A stretch of DNA of 64,000 bases from Burkholderia lata (GTDB taxonomy: Bacteria > Pseudomonadota > Gammaproteobacteria > Burkholderiales > Burkholderiaceae): the NCBI RefSeq assembly GCF_902499335.1, contig NZ_CABVQK010000009.1, forward strand, positions 248,001 through 312,000. Direction: 5' to 3'. Numbering within the stretch: position 1 is the first letter of the stretch; each line of letters starts with the position of its first letter. This document shows positions 34,925 to 43,806 of the stretch, one piece after another. Made by a program: the position numbers and the translations under genes. The notes below the pieces were generated by a model that did not search any database, had not been told where the DNA came from, and worked only from the letters and a program-made list of their open reading frames with translations.

Positions 34925-35617
34925 TCACATCGTGTGGGTGGCTGACTGCGCGAGCGTCAGCAACTCGTCGAACTGCGTGATCAGCTCGAAGCACAGCAGG
35001 AACGCGAGCGTATAGGCCGGCGCGGGAAAGCGCCGGATCATCGCGAGCACCTGCGGCGCGAAGCGCGAGCGGATCGTGTCGCGCGTCAGCAGCCACGCGA
35101 GCGCGATGCCGATCGCGGCGCCCGCGATCAGGTCGGTCGGGTAGTGAAAGCCGAGATACGCGCGCGGCACGCAGATGAACACGACCGCATACAGCAGCGC
35201 GAACACGCCGACGCGGCGCGCGATGATGAAGATGCCGGTGGCGATCGCCATCCACAGCATTGCGTGATCGCTCGGAAACGAACTCCATGCCTGCAGCGTG
35301 GCCGCGCGCAGTCCGGCCGACGGGAAATGCAGGTGCAGGTCGGGGTTGTAGATCGGCCGCACGCGGAACGGCAGCACCTGTGCGAGCAGCCGGCCGAACG
35401 CGAGTGCGATGAGCCCGCTCGCGATCGTCGCGACGACCAGCTCGCGCTGCCGCTCGCGGTTCGGGCCCGGCTGGAACCACAGCCAGCACAGCACGGGAAT
35501 GAGCACGAAGCCCTTGAACGTGTACAGGCCCGCGATCACGCGGATCGCGTGATTCATCAGCGGACCGAACGTCATGTGGGTGAGGAAGATCTGGATCGTG
35601 GTGTCGAAATTGTTCAT
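34925..35617 (-). CDS. PAP2-family inner-membrane phosphatase
   Basis: 230 residues, about six membrane helices. The three phosphatase motifs are visible: FRVRP (degenerate KxxxxxxRP), SSFPSDHAM, and RAYLGFHYPTD with catalytic His. Members dephosphorylate undecaprenyl pyrophosphate or lipid phosphates on the periplasmic side. Start at 35617 begins the first helix. It converges with the GST gene and stands alone. Confidence 0.9.
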   Translation of the reverse strand: MNNFDTTIQIFLTHMTFGPLMNHAIRVIAGLYTFKGFVLIPVLCWLWFQPGPNRERQRELVVATIASGLIALAFGRLLAQVLPFRVRPIYNPDLHLHFPSAGLRAATLQAWSSFPSDHAMLWMAIATGIFIIARRVGVFALLYAVVFICVPRAYLGFHYPTDLIAGAAIGIALAWLLTRDTIRSRFAPQVLAMIRRFPAPAYTLAFLLCFELITQFDELLTLAQSATHTM

Positions 35618-36043
35618 GTCGTGAGACCCCGGCGGACCGCATGCATGACGTGCGACCGGCAGGATCTGGAAGCGCGCTCGCACCGGAGCGCAACGGGGGG
35701 CAAGTATGTCACCCGTTATTTCGAAGAAAATCCGAAAAAATACCGGGAATCCCCTGATAAATCGGGGCTGTGCGGCGGGGCCGGATGGGCGAGCGCCGCG
35801 TGGCGGGGTGCATCCGAATCGTCCGACGTTTGCGCATCGATGTGCACCGCCGTCGGAAAAATAATTGGTTGAACTGGATAATCGTGCGGGATCGTGCGGA
35901 CCTTGCACGGGATGAGCGCTTTTTGAGTCCGGCCCGCGCGAATCTGCCAGGCTGCGCAGCATCATGCATGCGCCGATCGAAAATAAAAGAAAAGGCGGGC
36001 AAGCCCTGTGGGCCTGCCCGTCTTGTGTGTGCGATGCGGAATT
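35618..36043. other. Intergenic region between PAP2 and MFS genes
   Basis: About 425 bases, lower in GC than average. It contains the terminator of the MFS gene at 35979-36021. No gene or clear operator is visible. Confidence 0.7.
35979..36021 (-). terminator. Rho-independent terminator of the MFS gene
   Basis: On the minus strand CGGGCAGGCC pairs with GGCTTGCCCG (one mismatch), followed by a T-rich tract (TTTTCTTTTATTTTC). It lies 23 bases after the MFS stop codon. Confidence 0.85.
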
Positions 36044-37276
36044 TCAGTGGCGCCAGATCCGCACGGCGAGCGCGGCCAGCGACGTCACGACCGCCAGTGC
36101 AGTCACCGCATTCCAGCCCAGTTGCGCGAGCAACAAACTGCCGATCGCGGCGCCGGCCGCCATCCCGATGAACATGCCGACGAACAGCACCGCGTTGAGG
36201 CGGCTGCGCGACGCGGGGTCGATCCGGTAGACGATCGCCTGGTGCGCGATCAACGTGGCCTGCACGCCGAGATCGAAGCCGATCGTCGCGACCGCGAGCA
36301 GCACGAGTTGCGCATGCGGCGACATCAGCGGCGCGGCGGCCATCGACGCGAACGACACCGTCGCGATGCCGATGCCGATGCGCGTGACCCACTCGGGGCC
36401 GTGACGGTCGGCCAGGCGCCCGGCGATCGGCGCGGCCAGCGCGCCGGCGGCGCCCGCGAGGCCGAATGCGCCGGCGGCCGCGCTGCCGAGGTGGAACGGC
36501 GCGCCGTGCAGCATCACCGCGAGCGTCGACCAGAACGCGCTGAACCCGACGGCCAGCAGCCCCTGCGCGAGCGCGGCGCGGCGCAGCGCCGAATGCTGGC
36601 GCCACAGCGCGCCGAGCGATCCGATCAGTGCGCGATACGGCAGGCGCGTAGTCGGCTCGAAGTGCGGCAGCCCGCGCGCGGCCACGACGCCGATCGCGGC
36701 GACGCTGGCGGCCGCGAGCGCGAACATCGCGCGCCAGCCGGCCGTCTCGGCGACGAACCCGGCCACGACCCGCGACAGCAGGATGCCGAGCAGCAGCCCC
36801 GTCATCACCGTGCCGACGATGCGGCCGCGATGCGCGTCGTGCGCGAGCGTCGCGGCGGCCGGCACGACGTCCTGCGCCATCGTCGCGGCGAGGCCGATCG
36901 CGAAGCTCGCCGCAAGCAGCAGCCCGAGCGACGGCGCGATCGCGGCGAGCAGCAGCGCGACGACCAGCGTCGCGGCCTTGATCACGATCACGCGGCGCCG
37001 GTCGAAGCGGTCGCCGAGCGGTGCGAGCAGCAGGATGCCGAGTGCATAGCCGAGCTGCGTGAGCGTCGGCACGAAGCCGATCGCGCGCGCCGACGCACCG
37101 AGATCGGGGCCGAGCGCGCCGAGCATCGGCTGCGCGTAGTAGAGCGGGGCGACGCCGAGGCCGGCGGCGGCCGCGAGCAGCAGCACGAGCCGGCGATCGG
37201 GCATCGAATGGGCGGCCGGGTGGGCCGGGGCGTGTGCCGCGTGTGGCGCGGCATCGAGACGGGACGGGGTGGACAT
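36044..37276 (-). CDS. MFS transporter (drug/aromatic efflux-like)
   Basis: 410 residues, 12 predicted helices. The motif-A loop between helices 2 and 3 appears as GYALGILLLAPLGDRFDRRR, and a second copy as GRLADRHGPEWVTR. Such proteins resemble sugar or drug exporters, but no substrate can be inferred. ATG at 37276 chosen (CAGGAT upstream); one at 37285 is possible. Divergent LysR gene at 37378 is the likely regulator. Confidence 0.88.
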   Translation of the reverse strand: MSTPSRLDAAPHAAHAPAHPAAHSMPDRRLVLLLAAAAGLGVAPLYYAQPMLGALGPDLGASARAIGFVPTLTQLGYALGILLLAPLGDRFDRRRVIVIKAATLVVALLLAAIAPSLGLLLAASFAIGLAATMAQDVVPAAATLAHDAHRGRIVGTVMTGLLLGILLSRVVAGFVAETAGWRAMFALAAASVAAIGVVAARGLPHFEPTTRLPYRALIGSLGALWRQHSALRRAALAQGLLAVGFSAFWSTLAVMLHGAPFHLGSAAAGAFGLAGAAGALAAPIAGRLADRHGPEWVTRIGIGIATVSFASMAAAPLMSPHAQLVLLAVATIGFDLGVQATLIAHQAIVYRIDPASRSRLNAVLFVGMFIGMAAGAAIGSLLLAQLGWNAVTALAVVTSLAALAVRIWRH

Positions 37277-37377
37277 CGCGTGCATCCTGGGTTGAATGAA
37301 GGAATGGACGCGAGTTTGGCGATACGCGGCCGGCCACGGTAGTGCCGCCCTGCGCAGATTTGTTATACGCTCCACGC

Positions 37378-38361
37378 ATGACTGAAAAACCTCCCTTCTC
37401 CCGCACTGCTGGCGGGTCTCCGCGCGTTCAGGCGGTGCCGGTGGACGGCGCCGGCTATCGTTTCGAGCTGATGGAAACCTTCGTGCGCATAGTCGAGGCC
37501 GGCAGCCTGTCGGCCGCTGCGGCGCAACTGCATACGACGCAGCCGACGATCAGCCGGCGGCTGCAGGCGCTCGAGCGCTCGCTCGGCATGCGGCTGCTGC
37601 AGCGGACGACGCATACGATGCGACTGACCGTCGATGGCGAGCGCTGCTTCAAGCGCGCGAAGGAACTGCTGGCGAACTGGGCGGCGTTCGAAGCCGATCT
37701 GCGCGGCGCACAGGAGGAGCCTGACGGGCTGCTGCGGGTCGCGGTGCCGCATGCGTTCGGCCAGGAGCGTTTCGTCGAGCCGCTCGCGCGGTTCCTGCGC
37801 GACTATCCGCGCGTGTCGGTCGAGTGGCTGCTGCAGGACGAGGTGCGGGATTTCGTCGGCAGCGGCATCGATTGCGCGATCCAGGTGGGCGAGCCGACCG
37901 ATCCGGCCGTCGTCGCGATCCGGCTCTCGAAGGTGCCGCGCTTCGTGGTCGCCGCGCCGTCCGTGCTGAACGGCGCCGACGTGCCGGCCGACCCCGACGC
38001 GCTGGCCGCGTTGCCGTGGCTCGCGCTGCGCACGTACTACCGCACCGAGCTGGCGCTCACGCATTCGGTCACGGGCGAGACGCGGCGCATTGCGATCCGC
38101 CCGCGCATCACGACCGCGAACCTGTACGCGCTGCGCAGCGCGGCGTTGCTGGGGGTGGGGGCGTGCGTCGGCTCGTCATGGATGCTGGCCGACCACCTCG
38201 CGCGCGGCGAGCTCGTCCATCTCGCGCCTGAGTGGCAGGCCGCGCCGCTGCCTGTGTACCTGACTTACCCGCATGCGCAGTTCTATCCGTCGCGGCTCGT
38301 GCGGTTTGCCGCGATGATGCGCGAGGCCGTGCCGGGGCTGGTCGAAGGGCGTGACGCCTGA
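37378..38361 (+). CDS. LysR-family transcriptional regulator
   Basis: 327 residues. Helix-turn-helix: GSLSAAAAQLHTTQPTISRR, then LERSLGMRLLQRTTHTMRLT. The effector domain includes LLRVAVPHAFGQERFVEPLA and GSGIDCAIQVGEPTDPAVVA. The first 33 residues before the HTH are longer than usual. It lies 101 bases from the divergent MFS gene, so it probably regulates that exporter (inference). Confidence 0.92.
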   Translation: MTEKPPFSRTAGGSPRVQAVPVDGAGYRFELMETFVRIVEAGSLSAAAAQLHTTQPTISRRLQALERSLGMRLLQRTTHTMRLTVDGERCFKRAKELLANWAAFEADLRGAQEEPDGLLRVAVPHAFGQERFVEPLARFLRDYPRVSVEWLLQDEVRDFVGSGIDCAIQVGEPTDPAVVAIRLSKVPRFVVAAPSVLNGADVPADPDALAALPWLALRTYYRTELALTHSVTGETRRIAIRPRITTANLYALRSAALLGVGACVGSSWMLADHLARGELVHLAPEWQAAPLPVYLTYPHAQFYPSRLVRFAAMMREAVPGLVEGRDA

Positions 38362-38379
38362 TACGGGATGCGTCCGCCG

Positions 38380-39018
38380 TCAGCCGCGCCGGATCCCTTC
38401 GGGCAGCGCGCTGATGCGGCGCACCTCGGGCGAATCGAGCCACGCGCGCGACGTCGCGCAGTCGGCGAACATGTCGGTTGCATCCTCGCCCCAGAACAGG
38501 TCGCCGTCGAGTTCGAAGGTCGGCACGCCGAATACGCCGTGCGCGATCGCCGCATCGGTGTTCGCGCGCAGCGCGTCCTTTACCGGCTGGGCGTCGACGG
38601 CCGTCACGCCTTCCGGAAAGCCGACGGCTTCGCACAGCGCGGCGAAGCCTTCCGGCGTCGATACGTCCTGGCCGTCGCGCCAGATATGCCGGAAGATCCG
38701 CCGGATCGCGTCGGGTGAATTGCCCATCGCGATCGCGAGGCGCAGCGGCTTGATCGGATTGAACGGGTGCGCGGGCGGCATCCGGAACGGAATGGCGAGC
38801 TTGTCCGCGCGATATTGCGCGTGGCGATAGGTGAAGACGCGTTTCGCCGCAATCTCGGCCGGTGCTTTCTGGCCCCAGTGCGTGAGCAGTGCGCCGAGCA
38901 CGATGGGCCGCGGCTCGAACGCGGCGGCGGCCGGCAACCGGTCGAACTGTTCCTGCTGCAGATAGGCGAACGGCGAAACGAAGTCGAAATACCAGGTGGC
39001 GGTGCGCGCGGCGTTCAT
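38380..39018 (-). CDS. 2-hydroxychromene-2-carboxylate isomerase family (DsbA-like fold)
   Basis: 212 residues. The active-site serine sits in WYFDFVSPFAYLQQEQF, replacing the CxxC of DsbA, and the family hallmark FGVPTFELDGDLFWGEDATD is near the C-terminus. Members isomerise 2-hydroxychromene-2-carboxylate in naphthalene degradation or act as kappa-class GSTs; no other naphthalene-pathway gene is nearby, so the substrate is open. ATG at 39018. Confidence 0.88.
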   Translation of the reverse strand: MNAARTATWYFDFVSPFAYLQQEQFDRLPAAAAFEPRPIVLGALLTHWGQKAPAEIAAKRVFTYRHAQYRADKLAIPFRMPPAHPFNPIKPLRLAIAMGNSPDAIRRIFRHIWRDGQDVSTPEGFAALCEAVGFPEGVTAVDAQPVKDALRANTDAAIAHGVFGVPTFELDGDLFWGEDATDMFADCATSRAWLDSPEVRRISALPEGIRRG

Positions 39019-39156
39019 GGTGGCTGCCCTCAAGCGTGTCCGGTTGGCGATGGCACGCGCGGCACGCCCGCAGGCGGCGCGCGATGCATTTATCGGTGGC
39101 CAGTGTCGCACGCGGTCGCCTTTTACGCTGTTACGTGGCCAGGCGCGCGCAGCCGG

Positions 39157-39978
39157 TTATGACGCTGCGTCGCCGTGGCCCGCCGCCGACACGAGCCGCG
39201 CGAGGCTGTTACGCACGGCAGCCGCGTCGTAGCGCGCGCCTGCGCCGCCGAGCGCCACGGTCGCCTTCTGCGCGAGCGGCAACAGCATCGCGAGCGCGGC
39301 CGCCATGGCCGGCGCGTCGGCGAGCCGCGATTTCGGGCCCGATACGGTCAGCGCGCCGACACACTCGCCGGCCGCACCGAACACGGGCGCGGATGCCGAA
39401 GCCGTCTCGGGGTCGCGCTCGCCGTACGACGCGGCCCACAGCTGTTCGCGCACATCGTTCCATTGCGCATCCTGCATGTCGGTGAACGCCAGCAGCACCT
39501 TCCCGGACGCGCCCTGGCGCACCGGAAATTCCTCGCCGACACGAATCGACACGCGCACCGCGCGAGCGGGCTCGACCCGGTACAGCACCGAGCGCATGTC
39601 GCCCTGGCGGACGTAGAACGACGCCGTTTCGCCGAGTTCGCGGCTCAGCGTCTCGAGCAGCGGCTCGACCACCGGGCCGACCCGGAACGAACGCTGGTAC
39701 AGCGCGGCGAGCCGCTGCGGCTCGTGCCCGATCGCGTACTGGCCGTCGTCGAGCTTGCGCATGAAGCCGCCATGCTCGAGCGCCGCGAGCAGGCGCAGGA
39801 TCGTGCTCTTGTACAGCCCGGTGCGGCGCGACAGCTCCGCGAGCGACAGCCGGTCGTCGGTCTGCCCGAACGCACGGAGGATCGCGAACGCGCGATCGAG
39901 AACGGCGACGCCGCTGGACGTTTCGTCGGCCGGCAAATCGGGCCCGTCGCCGGCGTGATCGGTGTGAGTCGTAGGCAC
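39157..39978 (-). CDS. IclR-family transcriptional regulator of the adjacent catabolic operon
   Basis: 273 residues, GTG start at 39978 with GAAGGAAG upstream. The winged helix-turn-helix is at LSLAELSRRTGLYKSTILRL, and the effector-binding domain contains RVSIRVGEEFPVRQGASGKV and SAPVFGAAGECVGALTVSGP. IclR proteins bind short palindromes as dimers of dimers and respond to small acids. Three matching 17-bp palindromes lie in the 172-base divergent region before the lyase gene, strongly suggesting control of that operon and autoregulation. Confidence 0.94.
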   Translation of the reverse strand: MPTTHTDHAGDGPDLPADETSSGVAVLDRAFAILRAFGQTDDRLSLAELSRRTGLYKSTILRLLAALEHGGFMRKLDDGQYAIGHEPQRLAALYQRSFRVGPVVEPLLETLSRELGETASFYVRQGDMRSVLYRVEPARAVRVSIRVGEEFPVRQGASGKVLLAFTDMQDAQWNDVREQLWAASYGERDPETASASAPVFGAAGECVGALTVSGPKSRLADAPAMAAALAMLLPLAQKATVALGGAGARYDAAAVRNSLARLVSAAGHGDAAS

Positions 39979-40016
39979 TGCCTGCTTCCTTCGGATGGCG
40001 ATCGGCCGACTATACC

Positions 40017-40033
40017 GTTCTGCCTGATAGAAC
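40017..40033. promoter_or_regulatory. IclR operator 1
   Basis: GTTCTGCCTGATAGAAC: GTTCT-N7-AGAAC palindrome, 39 bases upstream of the IclR start codon. Its sequence matches the reverse complement of operator 2 at 15 of 17 bases. Confidence 0.8.
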
Positions 40034-40100
40034 TCAAGTTCCAGAAAATCGCAATTTCACGGGTATACCCCGCTTACAGCCCATTCGGCGCGCGCATAGA

Positions 40101-40117
40101 GTTCTATCAAACAGAAC
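40101..40117. promoter_or_regulatory. IclR operator 2
   Basis: GTTCTATCAAACAGAAC: same GTTCT-N7-AGAAC palindrome, 84 bases (eight helical turns) from operator 1 and 20 bases (two turns) before operator 3. Confidence 0.8.
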
Positions 40118-40120
40118 GAT

Positions 40121-40137
40121 GTTCTTTCAGATAGAAC
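40121..40137. promoter_or_regulatory. IclR operator 3
   Basis: GTTCTTTCAGATAGAAC: third GTTCT-N7-AGAAC palindrome, ending 13 bases before the lyase start codon at 40151. It would overlap the promoter or first transcribed bases. Confidence 0.8.
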
Positions 40138-40150
40138 GATGGAGTGTCAA

Positions 40151-41137
40151 ATGAGCGTTTCCGAATATCCGAAGGTGCTGGTCAGCGAAGTCGGGCCGCG
40201 CGACGGCCTGCAGAGCATCAAGGCCGTGATGCCGACGGCCGGCAAGCTGCGCTGGATCACGGCGCTGGCCGCGGCCGGCCTGCGCGAGATCGAGGTCGGG
40301 TCGTTCGTGCCGGCCAGGCTTCTGCCGCAGATGGCCGATGTGCACGAAGTCGTCGCGCATGCGCTGACGATTTCCGGGCTGCACGTCGCCGCGCTCGCGC
40401 CGAACCTGCGCGGTGCCGAGGGCGCATTCGAAGCCGGCGTGCACAAGCTGACGCTGCCGGTCTCGGTGACGGAGGCGCATTCGCTGGCGAACATCCGCAA
40501 GACGCCCGCGCAGATGATCGACGAGGTGCGTGCGATCGTCGCGCTGCGCGACGCGCGGTTCCCGTCGGTGCAGATCGAGGCGGGCGTGTCGGTCGCGTTC
40601 GGCTGCACGATCGCGGGCGCCGTCAGCGACGACGAGACGATCGCGATGGCAGTGGCGATGGCCGAATGCGGCGTCGACGAGATCGGGCTGTCGGACACGA
40701 GCGGCTATGCGAACCCGGCGCAGGTGCGCCGGCTGTTCACCCGGCTGCACCGTGAAGTCGGCGACAAGGCCGGCGGCGCGCATTTCCACAACACGCGCGG
40801 GCAGGGGCTCGCGAACGTCGTCGCGGCACTCGACGCGGGCGTGACGACGATCGACGCGAGCCAGGGCGGCCTCGGCGGTTGTCCGTATGCGCCGGGTGCG
40901 ACCGGCAACATCGTCACCGAGGATCTCGTGTTCCTGCTCGAAGCGATGGGATTCGACACGGGTATCGACGTCGATGCGCTGCTGGCCGCGCGCGCGATCC
41001 TGCACACGGCGCTGCCGGCCGAGGCGCTGTACGGCCATGTGCCGGACGCCGGATTGCCGAAGGGCTTCCGCTACGCGGACGGCCGTTCTCCCACCGCCGT
41101 GCAACCGGAAGGATGCCTGACGGGAGTCGCGCAATGA
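40151..41137 (+). CDS. Hydroxymethylglutaryl-CoA lyase family enzyme
   Basis: 328 residues. HMGL-like TIM barrel: VLVSEVGPRDGLQSIKAVMP (catalytic R and D), EIEVGSFVPARLLPQMAD, and the active-site cysteine loop in GGLGGCPYAPGATGNIVTED. Family members cleave HMG-CoA or related 3-hydroxy-3-methyl acyl-CoAs such as citramalyl-CoA analogues. ATG at 40151 follows GGAG; an ATG at 40139 would overlap operator 3. The CoA-transferase gene starts within its stop (ATGA). Confidence 0.92.
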   Translation: MSVSEYPKVLVSEVGPRDGLQSIKAVMPTAGKLRWITALAAAGLREIEVGSFVPARLLPQMADVHEVVAHALTISGLHVAALAPNLRGAEGAFEAGVHKLTLPVSVTEAHSLANIRKTPAQMIDEVRAIVALRDARFPSVQIEAGVSVAFGCTIAGAVSDDETIAMAVAMAECGVDEIGLSDTSGYANPAQVRRLFTRLHREVGDKAGGAHFHNTRGQGLANVVAALDAGVTTIDASQGGLGGCPYAPGATGNIVTEDLVFLLEAMGFDTGIDVDALLAARAILHTALPAEALYGHVPDAGLPKGFRYADGRSPTAVQPEGCLTGVAQ

Positions 41138-42414
41138 ACGACCACCAACCGGCTTCGGCGCTGCCGTACGAAGGCGTGCGCGTGATCGAGATGACGCACA
41201 TGGTGATGGGCCCGACCTGCGGGATGCTGCTCGCGGATCTCGGCGCGGAGGTCATCAAGATCGAACCGATCGCGGGCGACAGCACGCGCGCGCTGCGCGG
41301 TTCGGGCGCAGGTTTCTTCGGGATGTTCAACCGCAACAAGAAGAGCCTCGCGGTCGACGTGAAGGATCCGCGCGGGCTGGAAATCGTGCTGCGGCTCGTC
41401 GCGACGGCGGACGTCTTCAGCGAGAACTTCAAGAGCGGCACGATGGACCGGCTCGGCCTCGGCTATCCGGCGCTCTTCTCGCTGAATCCGCGCCTCGTGT
41501 ACGTGTCGCACAAGGGCTTCCTGCCGGGGCCGTACGAGCATCGCACCGCGCTCGACGAGGTGGTGCAGATGATGGGCGGCCTCGCGTACATGACGGGCCC
41601 GGAAGGGCGGCCGCTGCGCGCGGGCGCGAGCGTGAACGACATCATGGGCGGCATGTTCGGCGCGATCGGCGCAATGGCCGCGCTCGCGCAGCGCGAGCGC
41701 ACCGGCCGCGGCCAGCAGGTGCAGAGTTCGCTGTTCGAAAACAACGTGTTCCTCGTCGCGCAGCACATGATGCAGTTCGCGGTGACGGGGCACGCCGCGT
41801 CGCCGATGCCGAGCCGCATTTCCGCGTGGGCCGTCTACGACGTGTTTGCCGTCAAGGATGGCGAACAGATCTTTCTCGCGGTCGTGTCGGATACGCAGTG
41901 GGCGCTGTTCTGCGATGCATTCGGCCTGGCCGCGCTGAAGGACGATCCGCGCCTCGCGACCAACAACCTGCGCGTGCAGGCGCGCGAGTGGCTGCTGCCC
42001 GAGTTGCGTGCACGGCTCGCGCCGTATTCGGCCGCGGAGATCGGCGCGATCTTCGAATCGAACGGCTTGCCGTACGCGCCGATCACGAAACCGCATGACC
42101 TGTTCGACGACCCGCACCTGCTCGCCACGGGCGGCCTCGAAGCGGTGACGCTGCCGGCCGACGCGAGCTGTGCCGGGCGGCCGATCGACACGCGCACCGC
42201 GCTGCTGCCGCTGACGCTCGCGGGCGAACGCCTGCGGCTGCGCGCGGCGCCGCCGGCGCTCGGCCAGGACACCTGCGCGCTGCTCGGCGAACTCGGCTAC
42301 ACGCCTGACGACGCGCGTGCGCTGATCGAAGCCGGTGTCGTCGCGGGGCAGCATGGCGCGGACGACGCGGCACCGGGCGGCGCGCCGTCGCCGAACGAAC
42401 TGGCGAGCGCGTAG
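41134..42414 (+). CDS. CaiB/BaiF (class III) CoA-transferase
   Basis: 426 residues. It begins with the family pattern RVIEMTHMVMGPTCGMLLAD, then LGAEVIKIEPIAGDSTR and FNRNKKSLAVDVKDPRG; the class III catalytic aspartate is likely the D in YEHRTALDEVVQMMGGLAYM. It would form the CoA ester that the upstream lyase cleaves. Start overlaps the lyase stop by ATGA, indicating coupling. The C-terminal tail beyond about 400 is low complexity. Confidence 0.92.
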   Translation: MNDHQPASALPYEGVRVIEMTHMVMGPTCGMLLADLGAEVIKIEPIAGDSTRALRGSGAGFFGMFNRNKKSLAVDVKDPRGLEIVLRLVATADVFSENFKSGTMDRLGLGYPALFSLNPRLVYVSHKGFLPGPYEHRTALDEVVQMMGGLAYMTGPEGRPLRAGASVNDIMGGMFGAIGAMAALAQRERTGRGQQVQSSLFENNVFLVAQHMMQFAVTGHAASPMPSRISAWAVYDVFAVKDGEQIFLAVVSDTQWALFCDAFGLAALKDDPRLATNNLRVQAREWLLPELRARLAPYSAAEIGAIFESNGLPYAPITKPHDLFDDPHLLATGGLEAVTLPADASCAGRPIDTRTALLPLTLAGERLRLRAAPPALGQDTCALLGELGYTPDDARALIEAGVVAGQHGADDAAPGGAPSPNELASA

Positions 42415-42497
42415 CGCGGCCGCGATTCATCGAACGAACAAAGGCGTCCCGGCCGTGCCACGCACGGGCGCGGATCGCCCCATCCACGGAGACAACC

Positions 42498-43805
42498 ATG
42501 ACATCCGCTTCCCCGGCACTGGCCGCCGATCGCGAGACCGACGCGTCGATCGAGCAACGGGCCGTGCGCAAGGCCGCGTGGCGCTTCATCCCGCTGCTCG
42601 CGCTCGCGTACTTCTTCAACTACCTGGACCGCACGAGCGTCGGCTTCGCGGCGCTCACGATGAACCGCGATCTCGGGCTGACCGCGACGCAGTTCGGCTG
42701 GGGCGCGGGGATCATGTTCGCCGGCTACTGCGTGTTCGAAGTACCGAGCAATCTCGCGCTGTACCGTTTCGGCGCGCGCCGCTGGCTCGCCCGGATCATG
42801 ATCACGTGGGGGCTGATGGCGGCCGCGACCGCGCTCGCGACCGGGCCGACGAGCTTCTATGCGATCCGGCTGCTGCTCGGCATCGGCGAAGCCGGTTTCT
42901 TTCCGGGCGTGATCTTCTTCCTCGCCGTGTGGTTTCCGGCGAGCTACCGCACGCGCGTGCTGGCGTGGTTCACCGTGTCGACGCCGCTGTCGTCGCTGAT
43001 CGGCGGCCCGTTGTCGACCTGGCTGCTGCAGCTCGACGGCGTGCTCGGGCTCGCGGGGTGGAAGTGGATGTTCATCGTCGAAGGGCTGCCGGCGTGCGCA
43101 CTCGGCTTTCTCGTGCTGAAGCTGTTGTCCGATTCGCCGACGCATGCCGCGTGGTTGTCGGACGACGAGCGTGCGGCGCTGCAGCGCGCGTTCGAGCGCG
43201 ACGGCGCGGCCGCCGGCCGCAAGAAGCGCTTCGGCGTCGCGCTGCGTGACGTGCGCGTGTACGTGCTCGCGCTGATCTCGTTCGGCTTCACGATGGGTTC
43301 CTACGGGATCGGCATCTGGCTGCCGCAGATGCTGAAGGCGCACGGCATGTCGACGATGCAGACGGGCTGGCTGTCCGCGGTGCCGTACTTCTTCGCGACC
43401 GTCGCGCTACTGTGGTGGGCGAAGCGCGTCGACCGGCGCGGCGGCCCCGTCGTGAACCTGGCGATCGGGCTGTTCATCGGCGCGGTGGCGCTCGGCGTGT
43501 CGGCGCACTTCCTGACGCTCGGGCCGGCACTCGTCGGCATCACGCTCGCGCTGATCGGCACGATCGCCGGCCGCACGATCTTCTACACGCTGCCCTCGCG
43601 CTTCCTGTCCGGCCAGGCCGCGGCCGGCGGGCTCGCGCTGATCAACTCGATCGGCGCGCTCGGCGGCTTCGCGGGCCCTTATCTCGTCGGCTACCTGAAG
43701 GACAGCTTCGGCACCTTTACCGCCGGCATGCTCGGCCTCGCGATCGTGCTCGCGATCACGACGCTGCTCACGCTGTCGCTGTATGCGTTCGACCGGAGCG
43801 AATGA
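42498..43805 (+). CDS. MFS transporter (ACS/phthalate-permease type)
   Basis: 435 residues, 12 helices. Typical ACS features: FFNYLDRTSVGFAALTMNRD, GWGAGIMFAGYCVFEVPSNL and RLLLGIGEAGFFPGVIFFLA. The family imports organic anions such as phthalate, hexuronates or tartrate with protons. ATG at 42498 follows ACGGAGACAAC. Third gene of the operon; it probably imports the substrate of the pathway (inference). Confidence 0.93.
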   Translation: MTSASPALAADRETDASIEQRAVRKAAWRFIPLLALAYFFNYLDRTSVGFAALTMNRDLGLTATQFGWGAGIMFAGYCVFEVPSNLALYRFGARRWLARIMITWGLMAAATALATGPTSFYAIRLLLGIGEAGFFPGVIFFLAVWFPASYRTRVLAWFTVSTPLSSLIGGPLSTWLLQLDGVLGLAGWKWMFIVEGLPACALGFLVLKLLSDSPTHAAWLSDDERAALQRAFERDGAAAGRKKRFGVALRDVRVYVLALISFGFTMGSYGIGIWLPQMLKAHGMSTMQTGWLSAVPYFFATVALLWWAKRVDRRGGPVVNLAIGLFIGAVALGVSAHFLTLGPALVGITLALIGTIAGRTIFYTLPSRFLSGQAAAGGLALINSIGALGGFAGPYLVGYLKDSFGTFTAGMLGLAIVLAITTLLTLSLYAFDRSE

Positions 43806-43806
43806 C